In this document: piece by piece, positions 21,600 through 30,206 of the stretch
How the letters are laid out: each line of letters starts with the position of its first letter
Position numbering within the stretch: the stretch's first letter is position 1
DNA from: Comamonadaceae bacterium
GTDB taxonomy: Bacteria > Pseudomonadota > Gammaproteobacteria > Burkholderiales > Burkholderiaceae_C
Direction: 5' to 3'
Assembly: GCA_947373185.1 (NCBI GenBank)
Contig: CANBWP010000015.1
Location: 1 to 64,000, forward strand
DNA length: 64,000 nt
The notes under the pieces: generated by a model
The model's database searches: none
Told to the model about the DNA's origin: nothing
Seen by the model: the letters and a program-made list of their open reading frames with translations, nothing else
Position numbers and translations under genes: made by a program

Positions 21600-21881
21600 A
21601 TGAACTTGTTGTACGAATCCGATTCTTTTGCCGTCATGCATGTGTTGGCCAATGACACCGGTGAGGCGCCAGCCGTCTCCAAACCACCGACACTGGAGCG
21701 TCATGGCTTTGAAATTGTCGACAAACGTTCAGGCAAAGAGGTCTACCTCGATGGGTCTTGGGCAGAAATGTTTCAAATGCACATTCAAGCTTGGCAACAA
21801 AACACACCCACCCAAGAAGAGGTTGAAGACACGCTAGAGCGCTACACCGGTTTGGCGCAGCAGCCTGTCGTCGTTCACTGA
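21600..21881 (+). CDS. DUF3567 domain-containing protein
   Basis: A 93-residue soluble protein beginning MNLLYESDSFAVMHVLANDT with the conserved block GFEIVDKRSGKEVYLDGSWA. The pattern matches the short DUF3567 proteins found in Burkholderiales; no function is known. An upstream in-frame ATG (21552) is unlikely, since the family begins MN(M/L)LY. It lies about 85 bases downstream of the DUF3108 gene. Confidence 0.8.
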   Translation: MNLLYESDSFAVMHVLANDTGEAPAVSKPPTLERHGFEIVDKRSGKEVYLDGSWAEMFQMHIQAWQQNTPTQEEVEDTLERYTGLAQQPVVVH

Positions 21882-21900
21882 AGTCATTGCCAAAGCCGGA

Positions 21901-23070
21901 TCAGGGGTTGGTTGAGGCGGGCTCTGCTGGTGCTAGCTTTCGATACATCGGCCCCACAATCAACAGCACGGCCATCAATCGGCAAACTTGAAATGCCGTC
22001 ACCACGGGTGCGCCCAGCTCCAAAACTTTGGCGGTGATCGACATTTCGGCAATGCCGCCGGGTGAGGTGCCCAAGATCAGGGTGGCCGGATGCAGATCGG
22101 CGCCCCAAGCCAGCGCCCAACCGAAACCAATCGATGCCAGCATCATGGCCAGCGTACCGATTGCCACAGACAACAACCACGTGGGTGCCGTCAGAATGAA
22201 TTCACGTTTGAAACGCACCCCCAAACTGATACCAATGAAGAGCTGCGCCATGTTGGACATTTCCGAAGTGAGCGCGGTCCATTGAATGCCTGACAGGGTC
22301 AAACCCATGGCCACCATCAAAGGACCCATGAACCAGGGGTTGTTGCGCTTGAGGGCCGTCATGACAAAGGCCCCCACGCATGTGGCCAGGGCCAAATACA
22401 AGAGACCTGGCCATTGCAAAATTTTGGCGCTGGGCAACAAGCTGTTGTTCACGTGCAAGCCCCAATGCGACTGAAACCATTGCATGCCAAAGGGCAAGCA
22501 GACCACCACCAAGACCAAGCGCAAACTGTGGGAAGCAGCCACCAAATCAGTTCGGGCATGCTGCCGCTCGGCCATCAAGGTCATTTCAGACGCGCCGCCA
22601 ATGGCGCCTGCAAAGTAGGTCGTGGCACGCCGCTTGGCAGGGGAAAGGGAGGACAGCTCAGCCGCATGTCGCCAATGCAGCCATAAACCAAATGAGTACC
22701 CCATGCCCAAAGCCCACGCAACGCCCAGCGCAATGGCCCACCACAAACTCACCACCAATTGCCCCACTTCGGCTGTGAAGTACAAGCCCAAGGCGGTGCC
22801 AATGATCCATTGACCGACATTGCGCAAAAATCCTGAACTGCGCATGGGCATGTCAGCCACCGACAAACAGGCCGTGATCAACAAGGGCCCCAGCATCCAA
22901 GGAATCGGGGTGTGCAACCACTTGCACAGCAAGGCGGCCGCCGTGGCCATCACCAAGGTGAGGGCAACTTGTGCCACGTAGGCCAACGGACGAAAAAATG
23001 AACGCAAGAAAGAACCCCAAGCCTTAGGAGTTCTGAGTTTAAACCTTGCAAATCCGGCCCAGCGCTGCAT
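21901..23070 (-). CDS. AbrB-type (duplicated membrane domain) transporter-like protein
   Basis: A 389-residue integral membrane protein with about ten hydrophobic segments arranged as two similar halves. Each half carries a glycine-rich PGGxxEM-like motif: GAIGGASEMTLMAERQHAR in the first and LGTSPGGIAEMSITAKVLEL in the second. This is the pattern of the AbrB/YdbT 'ammonia monooxygenase' family (PF05145). Substrate is unknown. The frame runs to 23166 over the start of divergent purU; the ATG at 23070 is taken as start, but this is uncertain. Confidence 0.8.
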   Translation of the reverse strand: MQRWAGFARFKLRTPKAWGSFLRSFFRPLAYVAQVALTLVMATAAALLCKWLHTPIPWMLGPLLITACLSVADMPMRSSGFLRNVGQWIIGTALGLYFTAEVGQLVVSLWWAIALGVAWALGMGYSFGLWLHWRHAAELSSLSPAKRRATTYFAGAIGGASEMTLMAERQHARTDLVAASHSLRLVLVVVCLPFGMQWFQSHWGLHVNNSLLPSAKILQWPGLLYLALATCVGAFVMTALKRNNPWFMGPLMVAMGLTLSGIQWTALTSEMSNMAQLFIGISLGVRFKREFILTAPTWLLSVAIGTLAMMLASIGFGWALAWGADLHPATLILGTSPGGIAEMSITAKVLELGAPVVTAFQVCRLMAVLLIVGPMYRKLAPAEPASTNP

Positions 23071-23109
23071 TTCTGGCAAAGCGCTGCCGTCCCTGCGACA
23101 ATGTCGCCC

Positions 23110-23958
23110 ATGAATCACGCATTTATTCTCACGCTCTCCTGCCCCGACAGAACGGGCATCGTGCACGCGGTGTCAGGCTTTTTGCTGGAACGCGGCGGCA
23201 ACATTGAAGAGGCCGCCCAATACAACGACCATGACACCGGCCTGTTCTTCATGCGCGTGCAATTTGCCTGCAACCAAGTCGCAGAAGTCAACTTGCGCAC
23301 GCAATTAAGCAGTTTTGCGGCCCCCTTCCAAATGACGTGGAACCTGCACAGCACCACACAGCCCATGCGCACTGTCATTTTGGTCAGCAAAGAGGGCCAT
23401 TGCCTGAACGATTTGCTGTTCCGATGGAAAAGTGGTTTGCTGCCCATCGACATTCGCGCCATTGTGAGCAACCACCGTGAGTTCTACCAATTGGCGGCCA
23501 GCTACAACGTGCCCTTCCATCACATTCCTGTCACGACCGCCAACAAAGCCGAGGCAGAAGCCAAACAGTACGAAGTCATTCAGTCGGAAGGCGCAGAGCT
23601 GGTGGTGTTGGCGCGTTACATGCAAATTTTGTCAGACGACCTGTGCCGCAAGTTGTCGGGCCGCGCCATCAACATTCACCACTCTTTCTTGCCCAGTTTC
23701 AAAGGGGCCAAGCCTTATTACCAAGCGCACGACCGCGGTGTCAAACTGATTGGCGCTACAGCGCACTATGTCACGGCCGATTTGGACGAAGGCCCCATCA
23801 TTGAGCAAGATGTGGCACGCGTTGACCACTCCAAAACTGTGGAAGACCTCACCACCCAAGGCCGCGACACCGAAAGTCAAGTGCTGGCGCGCGCTGTCAA
23901 ATGGCACAGCGAACATCGGGTGCTCTTGAACGGCCACAAAACCGTCATTTTCAAATGA
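23110..23958 (+). CDS. purU: Formyltetrahydrofolate deformylase
   Basis: PurU hydrolyses 10-formyltetrahydrofolate to formate and THF, balancing one-carbon pools. The 282-residue protein has an N-terminal ACT domain (LTLSCPDRTGIVHAVSGFLL) and a C-terminal formyltransferase domain with the catalytic Asn-His region (INIHHSFLPSFKGAKPYYQA) and the TVEDLTTQGRDTES tail. An ATG three codons upstream (23101) is equally possible. It is divergent from the AbrB-type gene and just upstream of glcD. Confidence 0.95.
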   Translation: MNHAFILTLSCPDRTGIVHAVSGFLLERGGNIEEAAQYNDHDTGLFFMRVQFACNQVAEVNLRTQLSSFAAPFQMTWNLHSTTQPMRTVILVSKEGHCLNDLLFRWKSGLLPIDIRAIVSNHREFYQLAASYNVPFHHIPVTTANKAEAEAKQYEVIQSEGAELVVLARYMQILSDDLCRKLSGRAINIHHSFLPSFKGAKPYYQAHDRGVKLIGATAHYVTADLDEGPIIEQDVARVDHSKTVEDLTTQGRDTESQVLARAVKWHSEHRVLLNGHKTVIFK

Positions 23959-23991
23959 ATTGAATGCTCAATTTGCGCTGAAAGTTTGCCC

Positions 23992-25485
23992 ATGAATGCC
24001 ATCACGAACATCGATGCCCTGTCTCGCGCCGAACGTCAGGCGCAGGTTGTACAAGCCTTGAGCGCAGTTTTGCCTGCACATGCCTTGTTGTACACCTTGG
24101 AAGACACCGTGCCCTATGAGTGCGATGGCCTGACGGCTTACCGTGAACGTCCCCTGGTCGTGGCTTTGCCAGAGACCGAGCAACAAGTCCAAGCAGTGTT
24201 GAAAGTCTGCCATGCCTTGGCCGTGCCCGTGGTAGCGCGCGGCGCCGGCACAGGCTTGTCGGGGGGGGCCATGCCGCACAAACTCGGCGTGACCTTGTCG
24301 ATGGCCAAGTTCAACCAAATCGTCAAAATCGACCTCACATCGCGCACCGCCGTGGTTCAATGCGGCGTTCGCAATCTGGCCATCTCAGAAGCAGCGGCGC
24401 CCCATGGTTTGTATTACGCCCCCGACCCCTCCAGCCAAATTGCCTGCACCATTGGCGGCAACGTGGCCGAGAACTCAGGTGGCGTGCACTGTTTGAAGTA
24501 CGGTCTCACTTTGCACAATGTGCTCAAAGTCAAAGGCTTCACGATTGAAGGCGATGCCGTGACGTTTGGCAGCGACGCCTTAGACACCACCGGTTTTGAT
24601 TTGCTTTCCGTGCTCGTGGGCAGCGAGGGCATGTTGGCCATCACCACCGAAGTCACTGTCAAGTTGGTGCCCAAACCCCAGCTGGCACGCTGCATCATGG
24701 CCAGCTTTGACGACATTCGCAAAGCCGGCGATGCGGTGGCCGCCGTGATTGCGGCCGGCATCATTCCAGCGGGTCTGGAAATGATGGACAAACCCATGAC
24801 CGCCGCCGTCGAAGATTTTGTGCACGCGGGTTACGACCTGAACGCCGAAGCAATACTGCTGTGCGAGAGCGATGGCACGCCTGAAGAAGTTGAAGAAGAA
24901 ATTGGCCGCATGAGCGATGTGCTGCGCGGTTGTGGTGCCACCGCCATCACGGTGAGCAAAGACGAAGCCGAGCGCTTGCGTTTTTGGAGTGGCCGCAAAA
25001 ATGCCTTCCCCGCATCGGGCCGCATCAGCCCCGACTACATGTGCATGGACTCCACCATTCCGCGCAAACGCTTGGCCGATATTTTGTTGGCCATTGCGGA
25101 GATGGAAAAGAAATACCAGTTGCGCTGCGCCAACGTGTTTCATGCGGGCGACGGTAATTTGCACCCGCTCATTTTGTTTGACGCCAATGACCCCGACCAA
25201 CTTCACCGCTGTGAATTGTTTGGCGCCGACATCTTGGAAACCAGTGTGGCCATGGGTGGCACCGTCACCGGTGAGCACGGCGTGGGCGTCGAAAAACTCA
25301 ACAGCATGTGCGTGCAATTTTCTGCCGAAGAAAACGCGCAGATGTTGGCCCTGAAAAAAGCCTTTGACCCTCAGGGCTTGCTCAACCCTGGCAAGGTCAT
25401 TCCGACCCACAACCGATGCGCCGAATACGGCAAGATGCTGGTGCGGGGCGGTCAAATTTCGCACCCCGATTTGCCGCGTTTTTAA
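23992..25485 (+). CDS. glcD: Glycolate/D-lactate oxidase FAD-binding subunit (GlcD-type)
   Basis: A 497-residue flavoprotein of the FAD-linked oxidase family. The PCMH-type FAD domain is seen in VVARGAGTGLSGGAMPHKLG and CTIGGNVAENSGGVHCLKYG. The C-terminal domain has FHAGDGNLHPLILFD and the GTVTGEHGVGVEKL signature. GlcD is the catalytic subunit of glycolate oxidase, but glcE and glcF do not follow, so a stand-alone D-2-hydroxyacid dehydrogenase role is possible. ATG at 23992 is preferred over the in-frame TTG at 23986. A run of eight G lies at 24261-24268 inside the FAD domain. Confidence 0.9.
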   Translation: MNAITNIDALSRAERQAQVVQALSAVLPAHALLYTLEDTVPYECDGLTAYRERPLVVALPETEQQVQAVLKVCHALAVPVVARGAGTGLSGGAMPHKLGVTLSMAKFNQIVKIDLTSRTAVVQCGVRNLAISEAAAPHGLYYAPDPSSQIACTIGGNVAENSGGVHCLKYGLTLHNVLKVKGFTIEGDAVTFGSDALDTTGFDLLSVLVGSEGMLAITTEVTVKLVPKPQLARCIMASFDDIRKAGDAVAAVIAAGIIPAGLEMMDKPMTAAVEDFVHAGYDLNAEAILLCESDGTPEEVEEEIGRMSDVLRGCGATAITVSKDEAERLRFWSGRKNAFPASGRISPDYMCMDSTIPRKRLADILLAIAEMEKKYQLRCANVFHAGDGNLHPLILFDANDPDQLHRCELFGADILETSVAMGGTVTGEHGVGVEKLNSMCVQFSAEENAQMLALKKAFDPQGLLNPGKVIPTHNRCAEYGKMLVRGGQISHPDLPRF

Positions 25486-25511
25486 TCAGCGCCTTCAGGC
25501 CCCAAACTTAA

Positions 25512-25540
25512 AACCCAGCGCTTGACAGGCTGGGTTTTTT
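25512..25540 (+). terminator. Rho-independent terminator after glcD
   Basis: AACCCAGC (25512-25519) pairs with GCTGGGTT (25529-25536) across a 9-base loop and runs into six T. It sits 26 bases after the glcD stop and just before the end of the convergent yggS. Confidence 0.85.
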
Positions 25541-25543
25541 CTT

Positions 25544-26227
25544 TCAACGTTGTCCAAAAATGGCGGTGCCCACACGCACACAGGTGCTGCCCTCTGCAAT
25601 GGCCGCTTCTAAATCGCCCGTCATTCCCATGGACAAGGTGTCCAGCGCAAGGCCCGCCTCCTTCAAGTTGTCAAACAGGCGTTTGGCTTGATGGTGAACG
25701 TTGCGCGCGGCAGCTTCAGTTTCGGCGGGTTCTGGAATGGTCATGAGGCCGCGCAATTGAATTTGTGGCAAGGCGGCAACGGCCTTCGCAAGTGCCAAGA
25801 GGTCATGCGGGGAAACGCCCGATTTGTTGCGACCGCCGTCGACATTGACTTGCAAACACACTTGAAGTGGGGGCAAATGCGCGGGCCGCTGAACTGACAA
25901 ACGTTGCGCAATCTTCAAGCGGTCAATGCTGTGAACCCAGGCAAAATGCTCAGCCACCAACTTGGTTTTATTGCTTTGTACAGGGCCGATGCAATGCCAC
26001 GTCAGTGGCAAATCAGCCAACATGGCCATTTTGTCAACGGCCTCTTGAATGTAGTTCTCACCAAAAGCCAATTGGCCCGCAGCATGGGCATCGCGAACGG
26101 CTTGCGCAGGCATGGTTTTGGACACGGCCAACAAGCTGACACTTCCCGGGACTCGTCCCGCAGCGAGAACGGCAAGTTCGATCTGCTTGCGAACTTGCAT
26201 CAGGTTGACCGCTACGGGTGTGCTCAT
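25544..26227 (-). CDS. PLP-binding homeostasis protein, YggS family
   Basis: The 227-residue protein binds pyridoxal phosphate on a TIM-barrel related to alanine racemase and helps keep free PLP in balance. Lys37 in LLAVSKTMP is the expected Schiff-base lysine. FGENYIQEA, WHCIGPVQSNK and the phosphate-binding end SMGMTGDLEAAIAEGSTCVR follow in order. It stands between the glcD terminator and a divergent dehydrogenase gene. Confidence 0.94.
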   Translation of the reverse strand: MSTPVAVNLMQVRKQIELAVLAAGRVPGSVSLLAVSKTMPAQAVRDAHAAGQLAFGENYIQEAVDKMAMLADLPLTWHCIGPVQSNKTKLVAEHFAWVHSIDRLKIAQRLSVQRPAHLPPLQVCLQVNVDGGRNKSGVSPHDLLALAKAVAALPQIQLRGLMTIPEPAETEAAARNVHHQAKRLFDNLKEAGLALDTLSMGMTGDLEAAIAEGSTCVRVGTAIFGQR

Positions 26228-26401
26228 CTGTGAAACTCTGCTTGGAGGTGTGAAGGGCTGAAGCTTACCAAAGGCCTGGGGTCAAGGTAGAACCGCAAGG
26301 CCAGAGTGTCGCATTCACCCGCAAAATCTGAAACTGGTGGACAATCTCACTTTTCAAAGCCCCCTCATAGATCAACCCTATTCTGAGACAGAACCAACAA
26401 C

Positions 26402-27316
26402 ATGAGCAGCCTGAACGCCAAAACCTACGAATCCGCTCCTTCACACAACGTCGCCTTCTTAGGCCTCGGCGTCATGGGCTACCCCATGGCCGGGCACTTG
26501 GCACGGGCGGGTCATGCCGTCACGGTCTACAACCGCAGTGCGGCCAAGGCTGCAGCGTGGTGCCATGAATTTGCCGACTCACGCCAGCCTGCCCATGCAG
26601 CCACGCCCCGTGAGGCTGTCAAAAATGCAGACATCGTGTTTTGCTGCGTTGGCAATGACGACGATTTACGCGCTGTGGTGCTGGGCGAAAACGGCGCTTT
26701 TGCAGGCATGAAAAAAGGCGCCATTTTTGTTGACCACACCACCGCATCGGCCAATGTGGCGCGAGAGTTGTATGCGGCGGCCAAGGCCCAAGGCCTGAAC
26801 TTCATCGACGCGCCTGTCTCTGGTGGTCAAGGTGGTGCGCAAAACGGTTTGCTCACGGTGATGTGCGGCGGCGATGCCGCCATCTTTGAAACCACAAAAC
26901 CTGCAGCCATGGCCTTCTCGCGTGCTTACACCTTGATGGGTGAGTCGGGTGCTGGCCAGCTGACCAAAATGGTCAATCAGGTGTGCATTGCCGGCTTGGT
27001 GCAGGGTTTGTCTGAGGCCGTTGCCTTTGGTCAAAAAGCAGGTCTCGACATGAACCTGGTGTTGGATGTCATTGGCAAGGGCGCCGCCCAAAGCTGGCAA
27101 ATGGACAACCGCGGCAAAACCATGGTGGCCGACAAATTTGATTTTGGCTTTGCGGTTGACTGGATGCGCAAAGACTTGGGCTTGGTGATGGACGAGGCCA
27201 AACGCAACGGTGCTCGCTTGCCCGTCACCGCACTGGTCGATCAGTTCTATGCCGACGTGCAGCAAATGGGCGGCCAGCGTTGGGACACCTCCAGCTTGAT
27301 CAAACGCCTGGGTTGA
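26402..27316 (+). CDS. 3-hydroxyisobutyrate dehydrogenase-family NAD(P) oxidoreductase
   Basis: The 304-residue enzyme has an N-terminal Rossmann domain (FLGLGVMGYPMAGHLARAGH), the substrate motif FIDAPVSGGQGGAQNG and the catalytic Lys in GAGQLTKMVNQ. This is the beta-hydroxyacid dehydrogenase family (HIBADH, tartronate semialdehyde reductase GarR, GLYR1-like). The exact substrate cannot be read from sequence; glcD two genes away could suggest glyoxylate metabolism, but the link is weak. A strong terminator follows at 27341-27375. Confidence 0.85.
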   Translation: MSSLNAKTYESAPSHNVAFLGLGVMGYPMAGHLARAGHAVTVYNRSAAKAAAWCHEFADSRQPAHAATPREAVKNADIVFCCVGNDDDLRAVVLGENGAFAGMKKGAIFVDHTTASANVARELYAAAKAQGLNFIDAPVSGGQGGAQNGLLTVMCGGDAAIFETTKPAAMAFSRAYTLMGESGAGQLTKMVNQVCIAGLVQGLSEAVAFGQKAGLDMNLVLDVIGKGAAQSWQMDNRGKTMVADKFDFGFAVDWMRKDLGLVMDEAKRNGARLPVTALVDQFYADVQQMGGQRWDTSSLIKRLG

Positions 27317-27340
27317 TCGCTGCGCGGATTGAAGACTCAC

Positions 27341-27375
27341 AAAAAAGGGGCTCTGAGAAATCAGAGCCCCTTTTT
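27341..27375. terminator. Bidirectional Rho-independent terminator
   Basis: AAAAGGGGCTCTGA (27343-27356) pairs with its complement (27361-27374) across GAAA. A-run before and T-run after allow termination of both the dehydrogenase (+) and dolP (-) transcripts. Confidence 0.92.
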
Positions 27376-27402
27376 CAATGTGGCAGCAGATGTTGTGACC
27401 GT

Positions 27403-28053
27403 TTAGATTTTGGGCTGCGCTTGTGGTGACAAGGGTTGTGCGCTGATGCGCTTCAACTCTTCTTCGGAAATTACTTCGAAGACACGAACCACTTTGACAA
27501 TGCCGCCGACGCTGCCACTGCGCGCAATTTCGGATGCGCGTTGTGCTTCACGGGCAGTGACACGGCCCATCAAATAAACCACACCACGCTCAGTGATGAC
27601 TTTGAAGGCGTTGGATTGCAAATCTTTGGCATCGACCAACAAGGCTTTGATTTGGCCTGTGATGATGGTGTCTTTGGAGCGTTGCGTCAGTGAGCTGGCA
27701 GGCTCCACGGCCAAATCGTTCACGACCGAGTTGACGTTTTCTTGGCTCTTCGCCAAGCGCTCAGCGCGCTCTTTGTCTGCAGCAGAACCGACTTCACCTG
27801 TGAGCAGCACCATGCGGTTGTAACTGGTCACATTGACGTGCGCTGCATCGCTCAAATTTTGACGCAAGCCCTGCGCCGTGCGCAACTCAATGCCTTCGTC
27901 TTCCAGCTGTATGCCGGTGGTGCGACGGTCGATGGCCACCAAGCCACTCATCACAGCACTGCCCACCATGAGAGGTGCGCAAGCAGACAAGCTGGCCAAA
28001 ACGGCGCTGGCCGCCAAACTGGAAAGCATCAGGCGTTTGAAATTGAATGTCAT
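27403..28053 (-). CDS. dolP: BON-domain outer-membrane lipoprotein, DolP (YraP) type
   Basis: The 216-residue protein has a lipoprotein signal peptide with lipobox LSAC (Cys25). Two BON domains follow: about residues 55-115 (DAAHVNVTSYNRMVLLTGEV) and 130-195 (ITERGVVYLMGRVTAREAQR). DolP acts at the outer membrane, binding anionic phospholipid and supporting envelope integrity. It follows diaA and yraN in the order yraN-diaA-dolP, which matches the E. coli yraL-yraM-yraN-yraO-yraP region except for the missing lpoA (yraM). Confidence 0.9.
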   Translation of the reverse strand: MTFNFKRLMLSSLAASAVLASLSACAPLMVGSAVMSGLVAIDRRTTGIQLEDEGIELRTAQGLRQNLSDAAHVNVTSYNRMVLLTGEVGSAADKERAERLAKSQENVNSVVNDLAVEPASSLTQRSKDTIITGQIKALLVDAKDLQSNAFKVITERGVVYLMGRVTAREAQRASEIARSGSVGGIVKVVRVFEVISEEELKRISAQPLSPQAQPKI

Positions 28054-28124
28054 GTGAGAGGTCCTTTGAGAATCTGAGAATATTTTATATCTGGCGTGGT
28101 TGAAAAAAGCCGCTTTGGATGTAC

Positions 28125-28703
28125 TTATGAAACAGCGTCTGGATCACCCATCAACTGCGCATCCACGCCATCACATAAGCAATGTAGTGCCAGCTGTTGC
28201 ACCTCGCGAATGCGCGCCGCACGGTCGTGCGGAATGCCGACATGCACATCGGTTTCACGCAGGGCTTTGGCCACAGCGCCGCCGCCTTTGCCCGTGAGGG
28301 CAATGACGCTCATGTCACGCTCATGGGCAGCATGCAGAGCGCGCATCAAGCCTTCTTCTTCGCCGGTGGCTGTGAGTAACAGCAAGACATCGCCAGCTTG
28401 CCCCAATGCGCGAACCTGCCGCGCCAAACTGGCATAAGCAGGGTCGCCCAAACCTTCATGACGCAAGGCAATGGCCGCCAACTCGGGTCTTTCGCGCTCA
28501 AAACCGCCCACAAAAAGGCTGGCGAAATAATGCGCCAATGCGGCCGCACTGCCCTCGCCACACACCAGCACCTTGCCGCCACTGGTGACACAGGCCATGA
28601 GCGCCTGCACACCAGCATCCAAGGGTTTGGCCAAAGTCTCGGCCGCTTGGTATTGGAGGTCGGCGCTGTCGATGAAATGTTGTTGAATGCGCAGGTCTAG
28701 CAT
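28125..28703 (-). CDS. diaA: SIS-domain protein, DiaA/phosphoheptose isomerase type
   Basis: The 192-residue protein begins MLDLRIQQHFIDSADLQYQA. Its SIS fold has the sugar-phosphate-binding signature GGKVLVCGEGSAAALAHYFA and the GDVLLLLTATGEEEGLMRAL segment. Position between yraN and dolP argues for DiaA, which stimulates DnaA loading at oriC, over GmhA. The usual CGNGxSA motif reads CGEGSAA here, and the gmhA active-site residues are not obvious. The frame extends upstream to 28766, but 28703 fits the family. Confidence 0.82.
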   Translation of the reverse strand: MLDLRIQQHFIDSADLQYQAAETLAKPLDAGVQALMACVTSGGKVLVCGEGSAAALAHYFASLFVGGFERERPELAAIALRHEGLGDPAYASLARQVRALGQAGDVLLLLTATGEEEGLMRALHAAHERDMSVIALTGKGGGAVAKALRETDVHVGIPHDRAARIREVQQLALHCLCDGVDAQLMGDPDAVS

Positions 28704-28749
28704 GGGCTTGATGATACCCCCAGGCCACAGCGGCCAGCCTGGCTTCAAC

Positions 28750-29199
28750 TCAAGTACCCGCGTCAAATGCGGCCTTCATCCAAACCATACCGCCCGGCTC
28801 CCATGCAATCACATCAAAACGACATGGCGGCAACTGACGCCAACGGGACAAAAAATAGCGTGCCGCAAAAATGAGTCGGCGCTGCTTGGTTCGGTCCACA
28901 CTGGCCATCGCCCCACCAAAGCGGGCTAGGCTGCGTTTTCTGACCTCGACAAACACCACGGTGCTGTCTGATTCTTGCAAAATGAGGTCAATTTCACCGC
29001 CACCCCGTCCAGGCGTTCGATAATTGCGCTGTAACAAACGCAAACCTTGTGCTTGTAAAAAATCGAGGGCAGCCGCTTCTGCGGCATCGCCCTTCGCTTT
29101 GGTGGTCTGACGAGATCCGGGCTGGGCTTGAACAGCTTGCGTCTGGGTCGTCACTTTGGCAACCGGTTTGCTTTGCATTGTTGGATCGAGGAACACCAT
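28750..29199 (-). CDS. yraN: UPF0102 (YraN) nuclease-like protein
   Basis: A 149-residue protein with the YraN signature: KGDAAEAAALDFLQAQGLRL, RNYRTPGRGGGEIDLILQE and VVFVEVRKRS. The Glu-Ile-Asp and Glu-Val residues resemble a restriction-endonuclease-like core; the cellular role is unknown. The start chosen is ATG at 29199 (AAGGTG about 8 bases upstream); Met at 29178 is possible. The 29199 start shares its last base with the TTG start of divergent rsmI. Confidence 0.85.
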   Translation of the reverse strand: MVFLDPTMQSKPVAKVTTQTQAVQAQPGSRQTTKAKGDAAEAAALDFLQAQGLRLLQRNYRTPGRGGGEIDLILQESDSTVVFVEVRKRSLARFGGAMASVDRTKQRRLIFAARYFLSRWRQLPPCRFDVIAWEPGGMVWMKAAFDAGT

Positions 29200-30176
29200 T
29201 GACTTCACCTTCTGAATACGCCGAAGTGCCCAAGGCTTCAACATCGCTTTCGAGCGTCTACAGCAACGCCTTTCAAGCGGCGCGCGAAGCTGTGGGTCCG
29301 CAAAACCACCCCGCCAGCACACTGTATGTGGTGGCCACCCCCATTGGCAATCTGGCCGACATCACTTTGCGCGCTTTGTATGTCATTGAAAGGGCTGACA
29401 CCCTAGCCTGTGAAGACACACGCCATACCCAACAAATGCTGCGCGCTTATGGCTTAGACCGAAGCAGCTCTCAGCTGCTGGCTGTTCATCAGCACAATGA
29501 AGCGGAGGCCGCCGCCCAAGTGATTGCGCGTTTGGCCCAAGGCCAGCGGGTGGCCTATGTGAGCGATGCGGGCACGCCGGCCATCAGTGACCCTGGCGCC
29601 AGGCTGGTGGCCGCTGTGGCAGCTGCCGGCTATCGGGTCATGCCCTTGCCTGGCGCTAGCAGCGTCACCACCTTGCTCAGCGCCGCAGGGGTGACCGGCG
29701 AGGGCGGTTTTGTGTTCGCCGGATTTTTGTCTTCCAAAGCCAGTGAACGGCAACGCGCCATTGAAACACTCAACGGTGAATCACGCGCTGTGGTCTTGCT
29801 AGAGGCCCCCCATCGCATTGAAGCTTTGGCACAAGCGCTTGGCCTGTTGGGCAAGCGCTTGGTCACAGTGGGCCGCGAGTTGACCAAACAGTTTGAAACG
29901 GTGCACACCGTGCAAGCGCACAATTTGGCGGCGTGGTTTGCAGAAAAAGCCGACCATGTTCGCGGTGAATTTGCCTTGGTCGTTCACGCCTTAGACAAAC
30001 CCCCGCAAGACACCGCCGAGTCTTTGGACGCAGACAGCTTGCGCACGTTGAAACTGCTGCTGACCGAGCTGCCCCTGAAAACGGCCGTCAAAATGACCAG
30101 CGATATCACGGGTGCTTCCAAGAACGTGGTGTATGACACCGCGCTGCTTTTGAAAAAAGGTGTGACCGACACTTAA
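29199..30176 (+). CDS. rsmI: 16S rRNA (cytidine-1402-2'-O)-methyltransferase
   Basis: RsmI methylates the ribose of C1402 in the decoding centre using SAM. The 325-residue product has the tetrapyrrole-methylase fold with LYVVATPIGNLADITLRA, EDTRHT, VSDAGTPAISDPGARLV and PGASSVTTLLSAAGV. No ATG precedes the conserved core. A TTG at 29199 with GAGGAA 7 bases upstream gives a good start (MTSPSEYAEV). An ATG much further up (29049) lies inside antisense yraN and is rejected. Confidence 0.92.
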   Translation: MTSPSEYAEVPKASTSLSSVYSNAFQAAREAVGPQNHPASTLYVVATPIGNLADITLRALYVIERADTLACEDTRHTQQMLRAYGLDRSSSQLLAVHQHNEAEAAAQVIARLAQGQRVAYVSDAGTPAISDPGARLVAAVAAAGYRVMPLPGASSVTTLLSAAGVTGEGGFVFAGFLSSKASERQRAIETLNGESRAVVLLEAPHRIEALAQALGLLGKRLVTVGRELTKQFETVHTVQAHNLAAWFAEKADHVRGEFALVVHALDKPPQDTAESLDADSLRTLKLLLTELPLKTAVKMTSDITGASKNVVYDTALLLKKGVTDT

Positions 30177-30206
30177 GTTGCTGGGCTAGCATTGAAAAGA
30201 TTGGGA

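Noticed and set aside
24580-25464. 294-codon open frame antisense to glcD
   Set aside because: His/Gly/Phe-rich shadow of the glcD reading frame; no ribosome binding site or family match.
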